From Candidatus Binatia bacterium (GTDB lineage Bacteria; Desulfobacterota; Binatia; UBA9968), in NCBI GenBank assembly GCA_036504975.1, contig DASXUF010000008.1:1-52448 (forward strand): a stretch of 52,448 bases of DNA, in the 5' to 3' direction. This document shows, piece by piece, positions 46,951 through 52,448 of the stretch (its first letter is position 1; every line of letters starts with the position of its first letter). The translations under genes were made by a program, and so were the position numbers. The notes beneath the pieces were generated by a model. It had not been told where the DNA came from. It made no database searches and saw nothing but the letters and a program-made list of their open reading frames with translations.

Positions 46951-48294
46951 ATGGCCAACAAGATTCTCATCGTGGACGACGAGCCTTTCAATCTCGATCT
47001 GCTCCAACAGGAGCTGACCGATCGAGGATATGCGATCGAAAGAGCCGGCAGCGGCGCCGAGGCCCTCAGCCAAATCGAATCATTCCACCCGGAACTCATA
47101 CTCCTGGACTATCAGATGCCCGGCATGAACGGCGTCGATGTTCTTAAAGAGCTGCGCGGCAGGGGACACGATACGCCGGTCATTATGATCACGGCTTACG
47201 GCACGATCGAGCGCGCCGTGCAGGCGATGAGGGAAGGCGCGTACGATTTTATTCCCAAGCCTTTCGAGCCGGACCACCTGGCCCTGGTCGTGCGGAAAGC
47301 CTTGGAGCGGGAGAGCCTCAAAAGAGAAGTCGAAATCCTCTCGGAAGAAGTCAGCGAGCGGCACCATCTCGTTCTCGGAAAAAGCGCCAAGATGAATCTG
47401 GCCGTGGATGCCGCCAAAAAAGCCGCGCACAGCAAGGCGACGGTGTTGCTCCTGGGCGAGAGCGGCACGGGCAAGGAACTTCTCGCGCGCGCGATCCACA
47501 AATGGAGCGATCGGAGAGACAAGCCGTTCGTCGCCATCAACTGCGTCGGCTTGTCGAAGGATCTCTTGGAAAGCGAGCTCTTTGGCCATGAAAAGGGCGC
47601 GTTTACCGGAGCGCATCAGCTTAAAAAAGGTAAGATGGAGCTGGCCGACGGCGGCACGGTTTTTCTCGACGAGGTGGGCGACGTTACTTCCGAGCTGCAA
47701 ACCAAGCTGCTGCGCTTTCTTCAAGAGCGGGAGTTCGAGCGCGTCGGCGGAACCAAGCCGATGCGCGTGGACGTGAGAATCATCGCGGCGACCAATCGCG
47801 ATCTCGACGGCGACATCAAACAGGGGCGCTTTCGGGAAGATCTGTACTATCGCCTCAACGTCGTGCCCATTCACTTGCCGCCGCTAAGAGACAGAAAAGA
47901 AGACATCGCGGATCTGGCGAAATTTTTTCTTCAGCGCTTTGCGAAAGAGACAAAGAAGAATTTCGGCGAGATCGCCGCGGAAGCTATGGACTGGCTTCTC
48001 ACTTATCACTGGCCCGGAAACGTCCGCGAGATGGCCAACGTTATCGAGCGCGCCGTCGTCCTCGGCCTGGGACCGAGACTTGCTTCCGCCGATCTGCCGA
48101 CGTCCATAGCCGGCGGCGCGCAGGGCTCTTTGCCTGGCGGCCTTTCGTATCACGAAGCGATCGACGCCGCGCGCCGCGAGATGATCCAGAAAGCGCTCGC
48201 CCAGGCCGACGGTAACCGCACCGAAGCGGCCAAGCTGCTTGGCCTCCACAAAACCCACCTCTTCAGGCTGATGAAATCCCTCAAAATCGACTGA
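46951..48294 (+). CDS. NtrC-family sigma-54-dependent response regulator
   Basis: A 447-residue three-domain regulator. The receiver (1-120) has phospho-acceptor D53 (LILLDYQMPGMNG) with ITAYG and KPF. The AAA+ domain has Walker A LGESGTGKE, GAFTGA (which touches sigma-54), Walker B GGTVFLDEVGD and the arginine-finger region. The C-terminal Fis-type HTH is GNRTEAAKLLGLHKTHLFRLMKSL. The ATG at 46951 (MANKILIVDDE) is chosen; the upstream extension is palindrome. It is paired with the preceding kinase, and the sigma-54 promoter at 48425 lies 130 bases after its stop. Confidence 0.94.
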   Translation: MANKILIVDDEPFNLDLLQQELTDRGYAIERAGSGAEALSQIESFHPELILLDYQMPGMNGVDVLKELRGRGHDTPVIMITAYGTIERAVQAMREGAYDFIPKPFEPDHLALVVRKALERESLKREVEILSEEVSERHHLVLGKSAKMNLAVDAAKKAAHSKATVLLLGESGTGKELLARAIHKWSDRRDKPFVAINCVGLSKDLLESELFGHEKGAFTGAHQLKKGKMELADGGTVFLDEVGDVTSELQTKLLRFLQEREFERVGGTKPMRVDVRIIAATNRDLDGDIKQGRFREDLYYRLNVVPIHLPPLRDRKEDIADLAKFFLQRFAKETKKNFGEIAAEAMDWLLTYHWPGNVREMANVIERAVVLGLGPRLASADLPTSIAGGAQGSLPGGLSYHEAIDAARREMIQKALAQADGNRTEAAKLLGLHKTHLFRLMKSLKID

Positions 48295-48301
48295 AGCGGT
48301 T

Positions 48302-48332
48302 CTGCTACTCTGGGTAGCAAACCTGCTACTCT
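48302..48332 (+). promoter_or_regulatory. Candidate enhancer-binding site (UAS) for the NtrC-type regulator
   Basis: CTGCTACTCT occurs at 48302-48311 and 48323-48332, a 21-base (two-turn) direct repeat. The first copy forms an inverted repeat TGCTAC-(5)-GTAGCA (48303-48319). It is about 120 bases upstream of the sigma-54 -24 box, in the usual range for activator sites. Confidence 0.6.
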
Positions 48333-48424
48333 CCGTTTGATCTCGCGACTCTCACACAGCTCACGACATAAAAAATCGGCTGCGATTCCGGTGGCTTGAC
48401 TTCGGGACATCACCTGCGCGAGTC

Positions 48425-48440
48425 TGGCACGGCCATTGCG
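48425..48440 (+). promoter_or_regulatory. Sigma-54 (-24/-12) promoter
   Basis: TGGCACG (48425-48431), N4, TTGCG (48436-48440) matches the TGGCACG-N4-TTGCA consensus apart from the last base; the GG and GC doublets are 12 apart. Transcription should start about 48451, and the substrate-binding gene begins at 48464. Confidence 0.85.
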
Positions 48441-48463
48441 ATTAAATTGAGGTGGAGAAAACC

Positions 48464-49432
48464 ATGAACAGAACAACAGCGGCTTGGCTAATCACTATCG
48501 TTATCCTGCCTTTTGTTCATCTCGCCCACGCGCAGCAGGCGAAGAAGGTCGCTCGAATCGGCCTTCTCGTTCCGGGCTCGCAATCCGCGTTTTCAGTCCG
48601 GATCGATGCGTTCCGCCAGGGACTCAGAGAGCTTGGTTACCTCGAAGGCCAAAATATCGTCATCGAGTACCGTTATGGAGAGGGAAAGACGGAGCGATTG
48701 CCTGAGTTGGCGGGTGAGCTGGTCCGCCTCAAGGTAGACGTTATCGTTACCGCCTCTACGCTCTCCGTTCAGGCTGCCAAAAAAACCAGCGGCACCGTCC
48801 CCGTCATCTTCACTGCGGTCAATGATCCGGTTGGGACCGGGCTCGTCGCCAGTTTCGCGCGACCGGGCGGGAACGTTACTGGAATGACGAACCTGTCGAC
48901 CGAACTGGATGGTAAAAGGTTGGAGCTGTTGAAGGAGACCTTCCCCAAGGTCATTCGTGTGGCTTACCTCTGCAATCCAAACTCTCCAAAAAGCGAGATG
49001 CAGGCGGCGGCGCAGGCACTCGGCGTTCAGCTCCAAACTCTGGAAGTGCGGAGCGCGAACGATTTCAACCCTGCGTTCGAAGCGGTACTCAAGGCTCGCG
49101 CACAAGCGATCATTATATCGCCCAGTCCGGTCTTCATTACCTATCAAAAGCAGATTGTGGACTTTGCGGCCAAGAACCGGTTGCCGGCGGTGTATACAAC
49201 CGGAGATTACGTGATCGGTGGCGGTCTCATGTCCTATGCGCACAACAACCTTGAGAACTGGCGCCGAGCGGCTACGTACGTCGACAAAATCCTCAAGGGC
49301 GCCAAGCCGGCCGAGCTGCCCGTCGAGCTGCCGACAAGCGTGGAGCTCGTCGTCAACATGAAAACCGCCACGGCGCTCGACATTAAGATTCCGCAGTCCG
49401 TCCTGGCGCGCGCGGACCGGGTGATCGAGTGA
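48464..49432 (+). CDS. ABC transporter substrate-binding protein (PF04392/TrpX-like)
   Basis: A 322-residue exported protein with signal MNRTTAAWLITIVILPFVHLAHAQ. The mature part has ARIGLLVPGSQSAFSVRIDAFRQGLRELGYLEGQNIVIEYRYGEG, VPVIFTAVNDPVGTGLVASFARPGGNVTGMT and GGGLMSYAHNN. This family pairs with ABC permeases for amino acids or related small organic compounds; its own permease and ATPase are not next to it. It is preceded by a clear sigma-54 promoter. The ATG at 48464 is behind GGTGGAG; a GTG at 48452 would add four residues. Confidence 0.9.
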   Translation: MNRTTAAWLITIVILPFVHLAHAQQAKKVARIGLLVPGSQSAFSVRIDAFRQGLRELGYLEGQNIVIEYRYGEGKTERLPELAGELVRLKVDVIVTASTLSVQAAKKTSGTVPVIFTAVNDPVGTGLVASFARPGGNVTGMTNLSTELDGKRLELLKETFPKVIRVAYLCNPNSPKSEMQAAAQALGVQLQTLEVRSANDFNPAFEAVLKARAQAIIISPSPVFITYQKQIVDFAAKNRLPAVYTTGDYVIGGGLMSYAHNNLENWRRAATYVDKILKGAKPAELPVELPTSVELVVNMKTATALDIKIPQSVLARADRVIE

Positions 49433-49472
49433 GCAGCGGCAGGTCGAGACAGGCCTCCCGGGAGTAGCAAGC

Positions 49473-50276
49473 GTGGCGATCATCGAGCTCGAGGGCGTGA
49501 GTAAGACGTACCCGAGCCGCGTCGGCCCGACCGAGGCGCTCCAAGATGTCTCGCTGGCCGTCGAGCGCGGGGAGTTCGTCTCGCTGATCGGCCCGTCGGG
49601 GTGCGGGAAGTCCACCCTCCTCCGGATCGTCGGCGACCTCGTCCCGCCCTCGGAAGGCGTGGTCACCGTGAACGGAAAGCGCGCCGGGGCGGCGCGCCTC
49701 GATCGGGACTACGGCATCGTGTTCCAGGCGCCCGTGCTCTACGACTGGCGTACGGTGGAGGCCAACGTCGGCCTGCCGCTCGAGGTGATCGGCTGGCCGC
49801 GGCCGGAGCGGGACCAGCGGGTGCGGGCGCTCCTGCGGCTGGTCGGGCTCGACGCCTTCCGCCGCCATTATCCCTGGCAGCTCTCGGGTGGGATGCAGCA
49901 GCGGGTCGCCATCGCGCGGGCGCTCGCGACCAACCCGGCGATCCTGCTCATGGACGAGCCGTTCGGGGCGCTCGACGAGATGACGCGGGAGCGCCTGAAC
50001 GGGGAGCTCCTGAACGTTTGCCGCGAGACCGGCGCCACCGTGCTCTTCGTCACCCACAGCATCGCGGAGGCGGTCTTCCTTTCGAGCCGCGTCGTCGTGC
50101 TGACGCCCCGGCCCGGCCGCATCGAGCGAGTGGTGGACGTGGACCTGCCGCAGCCCCGCAGCGAGAAGACGCGCGCCCTGCCGCGCTTCTTCGAGCTGGT
50201 CACCCTCGTGCGGGAGCACCTGGTCGAGGACCCCGCTCTGACCGCCGCGGGGAGCCCCGCCGGCGAGGTCAGGTAG
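49473..50276 (+). CDS. ABC transporter ATPase, NitT/TauT (SsuB) type
   Basis: A 267-residue ATPase with Walker A IGPSGCGKST, signature LSGGMQQRVAIARAL, Walker B ILLMDEPFGALDEMTRE and switch His in VTHSIAEAVFLSSRV. The type goes with sulfonate, taurine, nitrate or cyanate importers. Starts with GTG. GC and GC3 are clearly higher from here to the end of the window than before, suggesting transfer or a join. The permease gene follows 3 bases later. Confidence 0.93.
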   Translation: MAIIELEGVSKTYPSRVGPTEALQDVSLAVERGEFVSLIGPSGCGKSTLLRIVGDLVPPSEGVVTVNGKRAGAARLDRDYGIVFQAPVLYDWRTVEANVGLPLEVIGWPRPERDQRVRALLRLVGLDAFRRHYPWQLSGGMQQRVAIARALATNPAILLMDEPFGALDEMTRERLNGELLNVCRETGATVLFVTHSIAEAVFLSSRVVVLTPRPGRIERVVDVDLPQPRSEKTRALPRFFELVTLVREHLVEDPALTAAGSPAGEVR

Positions 50277-50279
50277 CCG

Positions 50280-51050
50280 ATGCGGCCCGCCCGTGAGTAT
50301 CTGCCGGTCTTGGGGGTCTTCGCGCTCGGCCTCCTCTTGTGGGAGGGGGTCGTCTTCGCCTTCTCGATCGAGTTCTACCTCCTGCCGGCGCCCCACGTGA
50401 TCGCGGCGACCCTCCGGCAAACCTACCCGGTCCTGCTGGAGTCGGCGCTCTACACGTTCGGCGAGGCGCTGGCCGGCTACGCCCTGGGCTGCGGCGGGGG
50501 CGTGCTGGTCGCCGCGCTGGCGAGCCGGTTCCCGGCGTTCGCCGGCGTCGTTCTCCCCTACGCCATCGCGTCGGCCTCGGTGCCGATCGTCGCGCTGGCG
50601 CCGCTGGCGATCGTCTGGTTCGGCATCGGCCCGGGCTCCAAGATCGCTATCGCGACCCTGATGACGTTCTTCCCGACCTTCGTCGGCACGCTCCGAGGCC
50701 TGCTCGGCGTCGACGCCCGGAGCCTCGAGCTGATGCGAAGCATCGCCGCGACCGAGTGGCAGGTCTTCTGGAAGCTCCGGCTCCCGCACAGCCTGCCCCA
50801 CATGTTCACCGCGTTCCGCGCGTGCACCACGCTGGCCATGATCGGCGCCGTCGTGAGCGAGTTCTTCGGCGGCCCGATGAAGTCGCTCGGCGTGTATATC
50901 AAGAGCACGGCGAGTCTCTTCCAGACCCGCCAGTCGTGGTCGGCGATCCTCGTGGCCTGCGTGCTCGGGCTGACGTTCTACCTGGCGGTGACGCTCGTCG
51001 AGCGCCTCGTCGTGCCGTGGCGAGTCGGCGAGGACCGCGCCGGGGCGTGA
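50280..51050 (+). CDS. ABC transporter permease, NitT/TauT (SsuC) type
   Basis: A 256-residue inner-membrane protein with about six membrane segments and the EAA loop LMRSIAATEWQVFWKLRLPHSLPHMF that contacts the ATPase. It is part of the import operon of ATPase, permease and solute-binding protein; substrate unresolved. High GC as in its neighbours. Confidence 0.92.
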   Translation: MRPAREYLPVLGVFALGLLLWEGVVFAFSIEFYLLPAPHVIAATLRQTYPVLLESALYTFGEALAGYALGCGGGVLVAALASRFPAFAGVVLPYAIASASVPIVALAPLAIVWFGIGPGSKIAIATLMTFFPTFVGTLRGLLGVDARSLELMRSIAATEWQVFWKLRLPHSLPHMFTAFRACTTLAMIGAVVSEFFGGPMKSLGVYIKSTASLFQTRQSWSAILVACVLGLTFYLAVTLVERLVVPWRVGEDRAGA

Positions 51051-51102
51051 ACGCCGCCTGGCGCCCTGGTCGAAACCTCATGCGATGTCGGAGGGACCCG
51101 CG

Positions 51103-52119
51103 ATGACGAGACGGACGAACGGGACGACGTGGCTCGCGCTGACCCTGGTGACGCTGGGGGCTCTCTTGTGGCCGGGGTCGGCCGCGGCGCAGGCCACGAA
51201 GGCGCGGCTCCAGCTCAAGTGGGTGACCCAGGCCCAGTTCGCGGGGTACTACGCGGCCAAGCAGCAGGGCTTCTATCGCGCCGAGAACCTGGACGTTACC
51301 ATCATCCCCGGCGGCCCGGACATCGTGCCCGAGCAGGTGGTGGCGGGCGGCGGGGCGGAATTCGGGATCGACTGGCTGCCGAGCCTCCTGTCCGCGCGCG
51401 AGCAGGGGGTGCCGCTGGTCAACATCGGCCAGGTCTTCGCCTACAGCGGCATGCGGGAGCTCGCGTTCAAGACGTCCGGCATCAAGACGCCGGCGGACCT
51501 CAAGGGCCGGAAGGTGGCGGTGTGGTTCGGCGGAAACGAGTTCGCCCTCCTGGCGACGCTCGCCAAGTACAAGCTCGACCCGCAGAAGGACCTCACGCTG
51601 GTCCAGCAGCCGTTCGACATGAACCTCCTGCTGCAGAAGCAGGTCGACGCGGCGGCAGCGATGACCTACAACGAGTACAAGCAGGTGCTGGACGCGGGCG
51701 TTAAGCCCGAGGACCTGGTCGTCATCGACTTCAACACCGAGGGCACCGCCATGCTCGAGGACGGGATCTTCGTCCGCGCGGACTGGCTCCGCACCGGCAA
51801 GAACAAGGAGACCGCCGCTCGGTTCCTCCGAGCGTCCCTCAAGGGCTGGGAGTTCTGCCGGAACCAGGCGGCCGCCTGCGTAGACCTCGTGCTGAAGGAG
51901 AGCCCGGTGCTCGGCAAGCCGCACCAGACCTGGATGATGGCGGAGATCAACAAGCTCGTCTGGGGCCCGCCCGCGCCCAAGACGCCGGCCGGGAAGATGG
52001 ACCCCGAGGCCTTCAAGCGCACCGCCGACATCGCGCTGAAGTTCGGCGTGATCAAGAAGCCCGCCGAGCCGTCCGCCTACACCCACGAGGTCTGGGAGCT
52101 GACCCGGACCCTGCGCTAG
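51103..52119 (+). CDS. NMT1/THI5-like solute-binding protein
   Basis: A 338-residue exported protein. A GGAGGGA site precedes ATG 51103. The signal peptide ends near AAAQA. Mature sequence: LQLKWVTQAQFAGYYAAKQQGFYRAENLDVTIIPGG (typical opening of thiamine-precursor and NMT1-type binding proteins), then VPEQVVAGGGAEFGIDWLPSLLSAREQGVPLVNI. The ligand may be a pyrimidine, an aromatic or a sulfonate. It is the third gene of the operon beginning at 49473. Confidence 0.9.
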   Translation: MTRRTNGTTWLALTLVTLGALLWPGSAAAQATKARLQLKWVTQAQFAGYYAAKQQGFYRAENLDVTIIPGGPDIVPEQVVAGGGAEFGIDWLPSLLSAREQGVPLVNIGQVFAYSGMRELAFKTSGIKTPADLKGRKVAVWFGGNEFALLATLAKYKLDPQKDLTLVQQPFDMNLLLQKQVDAAAAMTYNEYKQVLDAGVKPEDLVVIDFNTEGTAMLEDGIFVRADWLRTGKNKETAARFLRASLKGWEFCRNQAAACVDLVLKESPVLGKPHQTWMMAEINKLVWGPPAPKTPAGKMDPEAFKRTADIALKFGVIKKPAEPSAYTHEVWELTRTLR

Positions 52120-52132
52120 GGATGGGCTGACG

Positions 52133-52444
52133 GTGATATCCAGACACTGGAAGGGCATCGCCAGGCTGGGGCAGGCCGAGAGCTACGTGAACCACTTGCG
52201 GACGGACACGTTCCCGCAGCTCTCGGCGATCCCGGGCTTCGTCCGTGCCGGCATTCTCCGGCGGGAGGTCGATGCCGGCACCGAGTTCAGGATCGTCACG
52301 GTGTGGGAATTTCTGAGCGCGATCCGCGCGTTCGCCGGGCGGGATCCCGAGGTGGCCGTCGTGCCTCCGGTCGTCCAGGCCATGATGGCGGATTACGATG
52401 CCCGGGCGGTGCACTATGAGATCGTCGATGCTTATGAGCGGTGA
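52133..52444 (+). CDS. Antibiotic-biosynthesis-monooxygenase (ABM)-like small protein
   Basis: A 103-residue alpha/beta-barrel-like protein: HWKGIARLGQAESYVNHLRTDTFPQLSAIPGFVRAGILRR, then FRIVTVWEFLSAIRAFAGRD. This resembles the dimeric alpha-beta barrel family of monooxygenases and heme-degrading enzymes, but no catalytic residue can be named. It begins with GTG 13 bases after the solute-binding gene, in the same high-GC operon. The TGA ends 5 bases before the window edge. Confidence 0.75.
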   Translation: MISRHWKGIARLGQAESYVNHLRTDTFPQLSAIPGFVRAGILRREVDAGTEFRIVTVWEFLSAIRAFAGRDPEVAVVPPVVQAMMADYDARAVHYEIVDAYER

Positions 52445-52448
52445 CGCC

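Overview
This window is a gene-dense bacterial chromosome segment, mostly moderately high in GC. The organism is Gram-negative with an LPS outer membrane: a long block holds the whole KDO pathway (kdsB, kdsA, kdsD, kdsC), the LPS transport genes lptC-lptA-lptB, and the rpoN-hpf-ptsN-rapZ-ptsH set. That gene order is typical of proteobacteria and of deltaproteobacteria-like lineages. The many amidohydrolases, NMT1-type ABC systems and abundant intergenic palindromes suggest an uncultivated soil or sediment lineage (Desulfobacterota, Binatota, Methylomirabilota or Tectomicrobia-like). No 16S gene or lineage marker is present, so this placement is inference.

Layout. 1-2.8 kb: the 5' end of a type IIG restriction-modification gene, then a DrrAB-type ABC exporter. 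2.9-8.0 kb (+): a secreted sulfatase, an amidohydrolase, a 50-residue zinc-ribbon protein, a CinA-type protein and an atypical Nramp transporter. 8.0-12.5 kb (-): a Ni/Co-type permease, moaB-moaD-moaE, an M48 protease and a DUF898 membrane protein. 12.6-17.7 kb: hemW with two SRPBCC genes, a VOC protein, a CapA-type protein and a cupin. 17.9-20.3 kb (-): metK-ahcY, with a recognisable promoter. 20.5-31.1 kb (-): the KDO/LPS/sigma-54/PTS block with a good sigma-70 promoter at its head. 31.2-39.9 kb: accessory genes (retropepsin-like protein, GT39-like glycosyltransferase ending in a tandem repeat, enolase-superfamily enzyme, amidohydrolase, small zinc ribbon, ferritin-like protein, Kelch protein, Nudix hydrolase). 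39.9-42.9 kb: a bifunctional PutA.

The most interesting part is 43.7-45.5 kb (-), a small redox cluster of a thioredoxin-TPR protein, a carboxymuconolactone-decarboxylase-fold protein and an OsmC-like protein. The OsmC-like reading frame is interrupted by one in-frame TGA exactly where OsmC proteins carry the peroxidatic cysteine. Homology continues in the same frame on both sides, and a hairpin with a GGU apical loop follows the TGA. This is best read as a selenoprotein, which standard gene calling would split in two.

45.7-49.4 kb holds a histidine kinase, an NtrC-family activator with GAFTGA, a candidate upstream activator site, a textbook -24/-12 sigma-54 promoter and a substrate-binding protein gene: a legible two-component circuit whose sigma factor is also encoded in the window. 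From about 49.43 kb to the end the GC content and GC3 rise sharply across a NitT/TauT-type ABC operon, suggesting horizontal acquisition or an assembly join.

Several spacers carry imperfect palindromes of at least six sequence types, some built from iterated short words. No rRNA, tRNA, CRISPR array or intact insertion sequence was seen.
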